NCBI RefSeq assembly: GCF_900110455.1
Contig: NZ_FOIS01000004.1
Location: 620,001-684,000, forward strand
Direction: 5' to 3'
DNA from: Natrinema salifodinae
GTDB lineage: Archaea > Halobacteriota > Halobacteria > Halobacteriales > Natrialbaceae
Length of the DNA: 64,000 nt
Under the pieces are notes generated by a model. The model saw only the letters and a list, made by a program, of their open reading frames with translations. It did no database searches and was not told where the DNA came from. The translations under genes and the position numbers were made by a program. Below, piece after piece: positions 25,829-35,300 of the stretch; positions within the stretch are counted from its first letter, which is position 1, and each line of letters begins with the position of its first letter.

Positions 25829-26335
25829 TTAGCGTCCGATCGAGATGTAGTCGCCGACCGATTGTTCGCGGAGCACCAGTTTGTGGACGCCGACGAGAAC
25901 GACAACGGCGAGCATGATGGACGCGCTGTCGGCGAGCGACGTGAGGAACCCGAGCGAGACGATTAACGTCGTCGCACAGGCCGGCGGGTGGACCGTGTCG
26001 GTCGCGAGCATCGCGCCCGTCGTGATCATCACGGCGAGCACGCCGCTAACGGCGAGCCGTAACTGCGCGGACGAGAGCATCGGCGCGGCCGTCATGACGT
26101 TAAGGCCGGGCGCGACGGTGTGGTAGGCGATCCAGCCGGCCGCGACGCCGATGAAGTGGCCGCCGATCACGCGCCGCGGGGCGGTCACCTCGCCGTCCCG
26201 GACGGTGGCCAGCAGGAAGGCGGACGGACCGAGACTCGGAAAAATGAGCGTCCGACCGGTAACCCAGGCGAGCGCGCCCAAAATCGTGAGAAGTACGCCG
26301 GCATATAGGGTCGAAAATGCCGCGCCCTCCCTCAT
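25829..26335 (-). CDS. HPP-family integral membrane protein
   Basis: A 168-residue protein with four to five hydrophobic segments. It carries the family's FPSLGPSAFLL segment and the defining HPP triad in TDTVHPPACATTL. Some HPP proteins are nitrite transporters in chloroplasts and cyanobacteria; for archaea the substrate is unknown. It precedes the UspA and ClC genes on the same strand, with about 65 nt to UspA. Confidence 0.88.
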   Translation of the reverse strand: MREGAAFSTLYAGVLLTILGALAWVTGRTLIFPSLGPSAFLLATVRDGEVTAPRRVIGGHFIGVAAGWIAYHTVAPGLNVMTAAPMLSSAQLRLAVSGVLAVMITTGAMLATDTVHPPACATTLIVSLGFLTSLADSASIMLAVVVLVGVHKLVLREQSVGDYISIGR

Positions 26336-26525
26336 ACGGATAGCATTATCGTACGGACGGATAGGTGTTCACCCGGCAGCGATAGCCGCTGCGTGCCCGC
26401 CGTTCGAATACCGAATTCCCTCTTCGCTTCGTCCCGTCGGATCAGTCCGGCGGCTCCGACGTCCGCTCTTGCGAGTCCCGACGCGAGCCGAAAACGTAAC
26501 GGTACCGCGCTCCGGAGGGCCTGTC

Positions 26526-27587
26526 GTGACGCTCGCTGGCGCCGTTGCGACGGGCCCGGACCTCCTTCGGCTCGTCGCCGTTCCCGTCTTCGCCTGGACC
26601 GCCCTCCGCGACGTCGAGACCAGACGCGTCTCGAGTGTCGTCTGGATTCCCCTCGCCGTGTTCGGGGCCGCGCTGTTGGCCTGGGACGGGTGGCTCGCGT
26701 GGACGGCCGGCGGCACCGCCTGGACCCACGAGTTTCTGCTTCCGACGGCGATCAGCCTAGGCCTGGTCGTCCCCATCGCGTACCTGTTCTGGTGGGTTGG
26801 CGGCTTCGGCGGGGCCGACGCGAAGGCGTTGCTCGTGCTCGCCGTGCTCTTCCCGACGTTTCCGGAGTACACGGTGGGTCCGCTGACCGTTCCGCTCGAG
26901 ATGACCCCGATCGGGCCGTTCTCCTTTACGATCCTGACCAACGCCGTCCTCGTGGGGGTCGTCCTGCCGCTCGCGCTCGCCGTTCGCAACGCCGTCGCGG
27001 GCCGGATCGCCCCGGTTATGTTCGTCGGCTGGCCGATCGTCTGGGACGAGCTACCGGAGACCCACGGCCGCCTGCTCGAGACGCCGTCGGGTCTCTCCCG
27101 CGGCGGACTCGACCTCGATGCGTTGCGGATGTACCTCCGCTGGCGCGGGCTCTCGCTGGCCGACCTGCGCGCCGATCCCGACCGGTACCGCGATCCGGCG
27201 ACGCTTCCGGACGAGCCGAACCCGCCGACCGACGGGGCCGTGACCGCGGACGCGGCCGATGCGACGGCCCACCCCGACGGCGGCACGATCGATTCGAGTG
27301 CCGAGCCCGACGCTGACTTGGACCGGCCTGGCGCTGCCGTCGGGCCCGCCGTCGCCGACGCTCCCGCGTCGGAGTATAACGACCCCTGGGGCGCCGACGC
27401 CTTCCTCGAGGACATCGAGGGCTCGGCCTACGGGACGACTCCCGAGACGCTTCGCGAGGGCCTCGACGTGATCGCGAGCGAGGACGCGGTCTGGATCTCG
27501 CCCGGCACGCCGTTTCTCGTTCCCGTGTTCGTCGGCCTGGTGATCGCGCTGGTCTACGGCGACCTGTTGTTAGGGACGCTGTTCTGA
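26526..27587 (+). CDS. Prepilin/preflagellin peptidase, A24 family
   Basis: A 353-residue aspartic membrane peptidase that would cleave class III signal peptides of pilins or archaellins. Catalytic aspartates are probably the Asp in DVETRRVSS (N-terminal) and the Asp in GGADAKALL, the haloarchaeal form of GxGD. Between the core (about residues 1-175) and a final membrane helix (about 325-350) lies a long acidic insertion with low-complexity stretches (about 215-300). GTG 26526 starts just before the first helix; the frame is open far upstream without support. No pilin or archaellin genes adjoin it. Confidence 0.85.
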   Translation: MTLAGAVATGPDLLRLVAVPVFAWTALRDVETRRVSSVVWIPLAVFGAALLAWDGWLAWTAGGTAWTHEFLLPTAISLGLVVPIAYLFWWVGGFGGADAKALLVLAVLFPTFPEYTVGPLTVPLEMTPIGPFSFTILTNAVLVGVVLPLALAVRNAVAGRIAPVMFVGWPIVWDELPETHGRLLETPSGLSRGGLDLDALRMYLRWRGLSLADLRADPDRYRDPATLPDEPNPPTDGAVTADAADATAHPDGGTIDSSAEPDADLDRPGAAVGPAVADAPASEYNDPWGADAFLEDIEGSAYGTTPETLREGLDVIASEDAVWISPGTPFLVPVFVGLVIALVYGDLLLGTLF

Positions 27588-27597
27588 GTTCGACCCG

Positions 27598-27825
27598 TTA
27601 CAGCGTCCGCTCGTACAGCGGCACGAGCACCGTCCAGAGGAGCACGAACGCGACGCCGACGCCGATCAGTGCCAGCCACGGATCTCCGCGACCGGTCGGC
27701 ACGCCGGTCGAGAGAAGGACGAAGGTTCCGACGAACAGCAGACAACAGACGAGGACGCTGCCGAGTTCGAGGACCGTGGCGACGGGGTGGGCGCGAAACT
27801 GCGCGACGATGCCGGCGAGGGCCAT
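27598..27825 (-). CDS. Small two-helix membrane protein
   Basis: A 75-residue protein with two hydrophobic segments (about residues 17-40 and 48-68) separated by a short GRGDP turn. It converges with the peptidase gene, leaving 10 nt. Its C-terminus is basic. Similar short proteins recur in Halobacteria; no function is known to me. Confidence 0.7.
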   Translation of the reverse strand: MALAGIVAQFRAHPVATVLELGSVLVCCLLFVGTFVLLSTGVPTGRGDPWLALIGVGVAFVLLWTVLVPLYERTL

Positions 27826-27919
27826 ACTCGAGGCTCGCGCGGGGACGGCAAAAACGTCACGGCGGTTCGAGGTCGCGCTCGGGTTCGAACTCCGCCGACG
27901 AGCAGTCGCTCCGTCCGCG

Positions 27920-28339
27920 TTAGGTGCGTGATTCGATGTCCGCGGCGATCTCGTCGAGTTCGTCGTCGCCGAGGTCGGGGCGGTCGCCGACGACCCCGTG
28001 GATGGGGCCGCCGCCGTCGCCCTCGAAGCGGGGGACGATGTGACAGTGGACGTGGGGGACCTCTTGCCCGGCCGCCTCGCCGTTGTTGAACGCGACGGTC
28101 GTCGCGTCGGCGTCGACGGCCTCCTCGACGGCGGGGACCATGCGGTGAACGGTGTCGTAGAGGTCCGCCGCGACGTCCTCGGGGACGTCGTTCAGCCGTT
28201 CGTACTCGTCCCTGGGGATCACCAGCGTGTGGCCCGGCGCCAGCGGGTTGGCGTCCAGAAAGGCGACCGTCGTCTCGTCCTCGTACACGATGCGCGCGGG
28301 GATCTCCCCCTCGACGATCTGGCTGAAGATCGTACTCAT
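27920..28339 (-). CDS. HIT-family nucleotide hydrolase
   Basis: A 139-residue HIT-domain protein with the triad HVHCHIV (H96, H98, H100), the nucleophile region expected of Hint-type AMP-lysine hydrolases, and the N-terminal IFSQIVEGEIPARIVYED that begins most HIT proteins. The substrate is likely a nucleoside phosphoramidate or dinucleoside polyphosphate. Soluble. No operon partner. Confidence 0.93.
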   Translation of the reverse strand: MSTIFSQIVEGEIPARIVYEDETTVAFLDANPLAPGHTLVIPRDEYERLNDVPEDVAADLYDTVHRMVPAVEEAVDADATTVAFNNGEAAGQEVPHVHCHIVPRFEGDGGGPIHGVVGDRPDLGDDELDEIAADIESRT

Positions 28340-28663
28340 ACGCCAGTGTGCATCGCGTTGCCGTATGAAGGTTTCCCGCCAGCGCGCTCGACGCGCCCGC
28401 CTGGCGGGACCGGTTCGGCCGTCGGCGCGTGCGGACCCGCGGCGCCGCCGAACGGTCGCCGAGTGACAGTCGATCGAGTTGCAATTATCTGCAGAACGGC
28501 CGATCTCTGTAAAATTTTTCGCGTATTGCTAGCCTAGAGTACTACAAATGTTAATACTACGGCGGCTATAGATTCTGCTCTAGAATCGTACGCGCTCGGG
28601 AACGGGTCGCCCGCCCGGCCGGCACGATAGCGCTCGCGACCGTTCCCGTCAGGAGATTTCCCC
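28340..28663. other. AT-rich regulatory spacer ahead of the polyol-phosphate locus
   Basis: A 324-nt divergent spacer. The stretch 28488-28585 is AT-rich and contains TAAAATTTTTC and TTAATACTAC, either of which could be a TATA element. AGGAG at 28650-28654, eight nt before the ATG at 28664, indicates a leadered message with a true Shine-Dalgarno site, unlike most genes here. Confidence 0.5.
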
Positions 28664-29650
28664 ATGGTAGAGGTACTGTACGCCATCGAACGACCGTTCA
28701 TGCGGAAGACATTCGAAGCGATCGATCGGCACGTCGGCGTCGAGTCGGCGTTCGTCCCGGTCCGTGCCGATGCGCGCGGCTGTAGCGACCGCATCACCGA
28801 AATCGAGGTCGACGATCCCAGCGCGGTCGACGAGAACGTGCGCTCGATCGACCCCTCCGTCGTCGTGTACAACCACCGGTTCGGCATCGAGCGGTTCTCG
28901 TTCTACGAGGAGTATCCGCTCGTCCACGTCCGCCACGGCGCGTCGATCGGTCGCGGCGAACGCTCGGTCACGGCGGAGACGATCCTCGAGCACGTCGCCG
29001 TCGCGCTCGCGCCTGGCGAGCGCTGGGCGGCGGCGTATCGGGCCGCCGCACCGCCCGACGTGCGGGTCGTCGTCGTCGGCATTCCGGAAGCCGACGCGCT
29101 GGTCGGCGCGCCGCCGCCCCGCGACCGCCGGGTGCTGTACGCGCCGACCAACTACCTGGTCGGCCGCGGAGCGTACGTCAACACCGCCCGCTCGGTCGTC
29201 GAGTGCTTCGCGAACACGGCGTACGAACTCCTCTTTCGCCCGCACCCGACCGATCGACGCGAAGGGCCCGGCCTGGCCGTCACCCGCGAGTGTAGAGAGC
29301 GGATCGCCGACCTCCCGAACGTCGTCTTCGATACGGCGACGACGCCGACCGAGAGCATGCGTCGATCGGACGTGCTAATTTCGGACTACTCCGGCTCGAT
29401 CGCCGAGTGGCTCCACACCGGCCGGCCGCTCGTGCAACTGACGGACATCGACGCGCCGGACCGCGAGGTGCCGCGAATCGGCGTTACGACGGACGCGATC
29501 GATCTCGACCTCGTCGCCGACCTGTACCGCAACGGCGAGCCCGCCGACGCGAGACGGCGACGAGCGTCGTGGCTCGACGACCTCGGCATTCCGATGGACG
29601 GACGAGCCGGCGAGCGCGCCGCCACGGAGGTGTGCCGATGCGCGGCGTGA
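28664..29650 (+). CDS. CDP-glycerol glycerophosphotransferase-like enzyme
   Basis: A 328-residue protein of the TagB/TagF type (PF04464-like), which moves glycerol- or ribitol-phosphate from the CDP-activated form to a growing polymer. Recognisable parts are LLFRPHPTDRR (about residue 187), the phosphate-contact region, and DVLISDYSGSIAEWL (about residue 234). The N-terminal half is diverged, and no membrane-binding basic helix is obvious. A nucleotidyltransferase gene overlaps its end by 13 nt, so the pair is coupled. This points to a polyol-phosphate polymer or glycan modification; the real acceptor is unknown. Confidence 0.82.
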   Translation: MVEVLYAIERPFMRKTFEAIDRHVGVESAFVPVRADARGCSDRITEIEVDDPSAVDENVRSIDPSVVVYNHRFGIERFSFYEEYPLVHVRHGASIGRGERSVTAETILEHVAVALAPGERWAAAYRAAAPPDVRVVVVGIPEADALVGAPPPRDRRVLYAPTNYLVGRGAYVNTARSVVECFANTAYELLFRPHPTDRREGPGLAVTRECRERIADLPNVVFDTATTPTESMRRSDVLISDYSGSIAEWLHTGRPLVQLTDIDAPDREVPRIGVTTDAIDLDLVADLYRNGEPADARRRRASWLDDLGIPMDGRAGERAATEVCRCAA

Positions 29651-30318
29651 TCCTGGCCGCGGGCCGCGGGCGGCGAATGGGACGCTACACCGACGACGTC
29701 CCGAAGGCCTTCCTCGAGTTCGACGGTCGAACGCTGTACGATCGCCAACGCGCCCTGCTCGACCCGCACGTAGACGGGACGAGCGTCGTGCTGGGGTACC
29801 GCCACGAGACCGTTCTCGACCGATTCGATCCCGAGGATCCGATCGTCCTCGAGACGTGGGACCGACACGAGAACGCCGCGTCGCTGCTCCTCGCGCTCAG
29901 GCGTATCGACGACGACGTGGTGATCCTGAACGGCGACGTGCTCGTCGACGAGCGCGAAGTGGGCCGGCTGACCGACCAGTTCGACGCCCTCGAGGGCCGT
30001 CTCAACCTCGTCGGGTGTCTCCCCGGGATTCAGAACAGGGAGACGGCGATCCGCTGGGACGACTCGGGACGCGTCACTGACTACGGACTCATCGAGGGCA
30101 ACCAGCACGCGGGCTTCGGAATCGTGAGCCGCGATCACCGGGCGGCGGCGATCCGGATCCTGCGCGAGCGACTCCACGACTGGTATCCCTGCGTCTACCC
30201 CCGGACGCCAACTCGGCCGATGTTGCTCCCGGACGGCCGACACGTCGAGATCAATCGACCGGCCGATCTCGAGCGGGCCAGGCGGTGGCTCGCCTCTGAG
30301 CAGATCCGGTGTGCGTGA
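29638..30318 (+). CDS. Sugar/polyol-phosphate nucleotidyltransferase
   Basis: A 226-residue NTP-transferase-fold enzyme. The nucleotide-binding loop is VILAAGRGRRMG (residues 4-15), followed by PKAFLEFDG and a metal-binding LNGDVLVDE. Such enzymes activate sugar or alditol phosphates as CDP, UDP or dTDP derivatives. The position directly behind the phosphotransferase gene suggests that it makes the CDP-polyol used there. Choline-phosphate (LicC-like) or sugar-phosphate use is an alternative. It could not be assigned from sequence alone. Confidence 0.85.
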   Translation: MRGVILAAGRGRRMGRYTDDVPKAFLEFDGRTLYDRQRALLDPHVDGTSVVLGYRHETVLDRFDPEDPIVLETWDRHENAASLLLALRRIDDDVVILNGDVLVDEREVGRLTDQFDALEGRLNLVGCLPGIQNRETAIRWDDSGRVTDYGLIEGNQHAGFGIVSRDHRAAAIRILRERLHDWYPCVYPRTPTRPMLLPDGRHVEINRPADLERARRWLASEQIRCA

Positions 30319-30446
30319 TCGCGGTCGGACGGCCGCACAGTCGCGTCGCCGCGACAGTTCTGTTTCGGAAAAATTCTGTTCAATTGTCCGCATTCGAGGG
30401 TTAAAACCAAAATATTGATTGCCAGCGGCTTCCGGGATCCGGGTAG

Positions 30447-31139
30447 ATGGAGATTATCGGCCATCGTGGCTGCGCAGATCAGGTCCCGGAAAACACACTC
30501 CTCGCGATCCGCGAAGCCGCCCGCCGGCTGCCGGCTGTCGAGATCGACGTTCGGCGGTGCGGATCGGGCGAACTAGTTGCGTTTCACGACGAGACCCTCG
30601 AGCGCGTCACCGGCGCGGACGGCCGCGTCGCGGAGACGCCGTGGACCGACCTCCGCGACTTGGAGGTGCTCGAGTCCGGCGAGTCGATCCCGCGACTCGA
30701 GACGGTCCTTCGAGCCGTTCCGGACGACGTGACCGTCCAGATCGAACTGAAAGAACGGGGGATCGCGTCGGACACGCTGCAGTTGGCGATGACGACCGGC
30801 GCCGACGTCCGGGTCTCGTCGTTTCTCCCCGAGGCGCTCGCGGAGATCGAGTCGACCTATCTGAACGTTCCGAACGGGCTGCTCTTCGGCGACGAACCCG
30901 AGGCGAACCTCTCGCGGGCCGACGACCTCGACTGTACGCACGTGTTCCCACACTACGACCTCTGCGTCGAAACTGATATCGTGTCCGCCGCCCGCGAGCG
31001 CGGGTACGACGTCATCGCCTGGAAGGCCGCGCAGACGACGGACGACGTCCGCACGCTCCGCGAGGCGGGCGTCGACGGCGTCACCGCCGATCGGTGGGAC
31101 GTCGCACCGCCTTCGCTTCGGATGAGCGCCGAATCTTAG
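30447..31139 (+). CDS. Glycerophosphodiester phosphodiesterase
   Basis: A 230-residue GDPD-fold enzyme that hydrolyses glycerophosphodiesters to glycerol 3-phosphate and an alcohol. The catalytic HRG (H6-G8) is followed by E32 and D34 (VEIDVRR), H47 in LVAFHD and the acidic IELKE strand. TATA-like AAAATATTG (about 30409-30417) precedes the ATG at 30447. No signal peptide, so it acts in the cytoplasm, on soluble products or lipid-derived material. Its place next to the phosphotransferase pair fits turnover of the same polymer, though other uses are likely too. Confidence 0.9.
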   Translation: MEIIGHRGCADQVPENTLLAIREAARRLPAVEIDVRRCGSGELVAFHDETLERVTGADGRVAETPWTDLRDLEVLESGESIPRLETVLRAVPDDVTVQIELKERGIASDTLQLAMTTGADVRVSSFLPEALAEIESTYLNVPNGLLFGDEPEANLSRADDLDCTHVFPHYDLCVETDIVSAARERGYDVIAWKAAQTTDDVRTLREAGVDGVTADRWDVAPPSLRMSAES

Positions 31140-31219
31140 CGGCCGTAGGACTCGCGTAACCGTTTTCTCGCGGTCCCGAAACGAACTCCCTCAGCGGCCC
31201 GCGCCGGCCGCCCCGACGG

Positions 31220-31933
31220 TCAGTCGTCGGCCGCGCGTCCGCACAGGTCCTCGAGCGTCTCGCCGATCTCGGCGAGGTACTCCGCCGGTTCGTACCCTAG
31301 ACGACCGATCCAGACGTCCTGATACGACGGATGGAGGATCGGAACGAGGACGACGTCGAGTCGCTCGCAGCGGACGGGATCGAGCACGCTGTCGATAAAC
31401 CCGTCCAGGTCGCGGTCCTCGGCCGCAAGCACCGTCTTCGTCGCATGCTTGCCGGTCGCGAGGACGACCGTCGGTTCGATCGTTTCGAGTTCGGTCAGTA
31501 GGTGGGTACGGCAGTTCGCCCGCTCCTCGGGCGTCGGCTCGCGGTTCGTGATCGAGTCGTCCGCGCTCGCGGCTTCACCGCTCGCAGACGAGGCGCGTGG
31601 CTCCTCGCTCGCGGGAAAGCACTTCACCGCGTTCGTGTAGTAGGCTCGGTCGCCGAAGCCGATCCGCTCGAGCATCCGGCGGATGCGCCGCCCGGAGTGG
31701 CGCGAGGTGTAGGCTCGGCCGGTCCAGTTGCCTCCCTGCCAGCGGTCGGCGTCGGGGTTGCCGTTGCCGGGGGCCTCGCCGACGACCACGATGTCGGCGT
31801 CGAGACTCCCCGTTCCCCAGGAGATGCACTCGCGGGCGTCGGCGAGCGCGGGACAGCGGTCGCAGTCGGGTTCGAGGACGTTGCGGGTGGTCGGGTAGGG
31901 CGGGTCGTCGGTGTTCGAATCGGAGGCGGGCAC
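31220..31933 (-). CDS. Uracil-DNA glycosylase-family protein (4Fe-4S type)
   Basis: A 237-residue protein of the UDG superfamily. A possible 4Fe-4S set is C24, C27, C36 and C105 (PDCDRCPAL, ARECIS, NAVKCFP). The glycosylase motifs are VVVGEAPG (residues 50-56) and ILHPSYQDVW near the C-terminus. The loop after GEAPG has NWTGRAYTSRHSGRR, different from family-4 UDGs, so the exact family and lesion specificity remain open. Its role would be base excision of uracil from deaminated DNA. Confidence 0.85.
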   Translation of the reverse strand: MPASDSNTDDPPYPTTRNVLEPDCDRCPALADARECISWGTGSLDADIVVVGEAPGNGNPDADRWQGGNWTGRAYTSRHSGRRIRRMLERIGFGDRAYYTNAVKCFPASEEPRASSASGEAASADDSITNREPTPEERANCRTHLLTELETIEPTVVLATGKHATKTVLAAEDRDLDGFIDSVLDPVRCERLDVVLVPILHPSYQDVWIGRLGYEPAEYLAEIGETLEDLCGRAADD

Positions 31934-32074
31934 ACACGAGGGTACGGCCGCAGGCGTTTAGCCTGGTCGGTTCGCCGCGAGCGTCGCCAGGCGCGGGTTG
32001 TGGCTCGCATCGCTGTCGGGCCGCGGCGCGCGAGGGGACAGGTTTACCTTGGACGGGTGGGTACAGGGGCGGTA

Positions 32075-32305
32075 ATGACATCGATCGGTCCGGAACTGCT
32101 TGCGGAATCACTTTCGTTGCTCGTCTACACGGTCGTCGCCGGCGTGTTGACGGTTGGGGGCGTGCTCGTCGAACACGCGAGTCTCCAGCACTACGGGGCC
32201 GGCGAGGCGATGATCGCGCTGTGGCTGGCCGCCCTCGGCGGCGTCATGCTCTACGCCGGCGCGTACGGGCTCGGCTACCAGAAGGTCCTCTCGGAGTTCG
32301 TCTGA
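32075..32305 (+). CDS. Small haloarchaeal membrane protein
   Basis: A 76-residue protein with two hydrophobic segments (about residues 12-32 and 45-66), starting at ATG 32075. It lies just upstream of ileS, with about 65 nt between. Small proteins like this are common and uncharacterised in Halobacteria. The longer in-frame ORF upstream overlaps the opposite-strand UDG gene and is a shadow. Confidence 0.7.
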   Translation: MTSIGPELLAESLSLLVYTVVAGVLTVGGVLVEHASLQHYGAGEAMIALWLAALGGVMLYAGAYGLGYQKVLSEFV

Positions 32306-32370
32306 GCGGCCGACGGATTCGGACCTGCAATATCGATTCCTCTTTACTGTCGGAGGCGATTAGGTCGGGT

Positions 32371-35300
32371 ATGAGCAGGTTCGGCGAGGTCGACGACCAG
32401 TACGATCCGCACGAGTTAGAACGGCGGGTCTTCGACTACTGGGACGACGTCGACGCCTACGAACAGACGGTCGAGCACCGATCGGACGGCGAATCCTTCT
32501 TCTTCGTCGACGGCCCGCCGTACACCTCGGGGTCGGCGCACATGGGGACCACCTGGAACAAGTCCCTGAAGGACGTATACCTCCGATTCCACCGGATGCA
32601 GGGGTACGACGTCACCGACCGCCCGGGCTACGACATGCACGGGCTCCCCATCGAGACCCGCGTCGAGGAGCGCCTGGGATTCGAGAACAAGAAGGACATC
32701 GAGGAGTACGGCGAGGAGAACTTCATCGAGGCCTGCAAGGAGTACGCCGAAGAGCAACTCGAGGGCCTCCAGGCGGACTTCCAGGACTTCGGCGTCTGGA
32801 TGGACTGGGACGACCCCTACAAGACGGTCTCCCCCGAGTACATGGAGGCCGCCTGGTGGGGCTTCTCGAACGCCGCCGACCGCGGCCTGGTCGAGAAGGG
32901 GCATCGCTCCATTTCGCAGTGTCCCCGCTGCGAGACCGCCATCGCGAACAACGAGGTCGAGTACGAGGACGTTGAGGACCCCTCGATCTACGTCAAGTTC
33001 GACCTCGCCGAGCGCGAGGGCTCGATCGTCATCTGGACGACGACGCCCTGGACCGTTCCGGCGAACACCTTCGTAGCGGTCGACGAGGAGGGCGACTACG
33101 TCGGCGTCCGCGCGGAGAAGGACGGCGAGGAAGAACTGCTGTACGTCGCCGAAGCCAAACACGAGGAAGTCCTGCGCGAGGGCCGCTACGACGACTACGA
33201 GGTCGTCGAAGAACTCTCCGGCGAGGAATTGCTCGGCTGGTCGTACGATCATCCGCTCGCCGAGGAAGTTCCGGACCACGTCGACGCCGAGGGCGCCTTC
33301 CAGGTCTACGACGCCGACTACGTCGACACCCACGGCGATGGCACCGGCCTCGTCCACTCCGCGCCTGGCCACGGTGAGGTCGACTTCGAGCGCGGCCGCG
33401 AACTCGGCTTCCCGGTCTTCTGTCCCGTCGGCGGCGACGGCGTCTACACCGAGGAAGCGGGCAAGTACGAGGGGCAGTTCGTCAAGGACGCCGACGACGA
33501 GATCATCGCGGACTTAGACGAGAACGACGCCCTGCTCGCCTCGGGGACGGTCACCCACAGCTACGGCCACTGCTGGCGCTGTGACACGGGTATCCTCCAG
33601 ATCGTCACCGACCAGTGGTTCATCACGATCACGGACATCAAAGACGACCTCCTCGAGAACATCGAGGACAGCGAGTGGCACCCCGACTGGGCGCGGGACA
33701 ACCGCTTCCGCGACTTCGTCGAGGAGGCTCCCGACTGGAACGTCTCGCGCCAGCGCTACTGGGGCATCCCGCTGCCGGTCTGGACGCCCGAGGACCGCGA
33801 CGACGACGAAGACATGATCGTCGTCTCGACGCGCGAGGAACTCGCCGAGCGGGTCGATCAGGATATCGACCCCGAGGAAGTCGACCTCCACAAGGACACG
33901 GTCGACGAGTTGACGATCACCGAGGAGGACACCACCTATACGCGCGTCCCCGACGTGTTCGACGTCTGGCTCGACTCCTCGATCGCCTCCTGGGGGACGC
34001 TGAACTACCCCGAGGACGACAGCCGGTTCGACGAGCTCTGGCCCGCGGACTTCATCCTCGAGGCCCACGACCAGACCCGCGGCTGGTTCTGGTCCCAGCT
34101 CGGCATGGGCACCGCCGCGCTCGGCGACATCCCCTACGAGGAGGTGCTGATGCACGGCCACGCGCTCATGCCCGACGGGCGCGCGATGTCCAAGTCCAAG
34201 GACATCCTGATCGACCCCCACGAGGCCATCGATCGCCACGGCCGGGACGTCATGCGGATGTTCCTCCTGTCGAACAACCCGCAGGGCGACGACATGCGAT
34301 TCTCCTGGGACGGCATGCAGACGATGGAGAACCACCTCCGGACCCTGTGGAACGTCTTCCGGTTCCCGCTGCCGTACATGCGCTTAGACGAGTTCGATCC
34401 ACAGAAGGTCACTCTCGAGGACGTCGACGACGACCTCGAACTCATCGACGAGTGGGTGCTCGCCCGCTTGCAGTCCACGAAGGCCGAGATGACCGACGCC
34501 TTCGAGGAGCGCCGCCAGGACAAGGCCCTGAACGCGCTCATCGAGTTCGTCGTCGAGGACGTCTCGCGGTTCTACGTCCAGGCCGTCCGCGAGCGCATGT
34601 GGGAGGAAGACGACAGCGCCTCCAAGCGGGCCGCCTACGCGACGATCTACCGCGTCCTCCGGGAGACGGTCGCGCTGCTCGCGCCGTACGCGCCGTTCAT
34701 CAGCGAGGAGATCTACGGCACCCTCACGGGTGACGAGGAGTACGACACCGTCCACATGTGCGACTGGCCCGAGGTGGACGAGTACTGGGAGGACGAGCAG
34801 CTCGAGGACGACGTCGAACTCCTGCGCGCCATCGAGGAGGCCGGCGCGAACGCCCGCCAGCAGGCCGGCCGCAAGCTTCGCTGGCCCGTCCCGCGGGTCG
34901 TCGTCGCCGCCGCCGACGACCGCGTCGTCGAAGCCGTCGAGCGCCACACCGACCTGCTCGCCGACCGGCTCAACGCCCGCGACGTCGAACTCGTCTCGCC
35001 CGACGACCGCTGGGGCGAACTGCAGTACAGCGCCGAGGCCGACATGAGCGAACTCGGCCCCGCCTTCGGCGACCGCGCCGGCCAGGTGATGAACGCGCTC
35101 AACGAGGCCCGCATCGACGAGCCGAACCTCGATGCGCTCGAGGACGCCGTCGCAGACGTCCTCGACGCCGACGAGGAGATTACCGACGAGATGGTCTCGT
35201 TCGTCACCCAGACGCCCGACGGCGTCGCCGGCACGGCCTTCGGCACCGACGGCGACGACCGCGGCGTCGCCTACGTCGACGCCTCGCTGACCGACGACAT

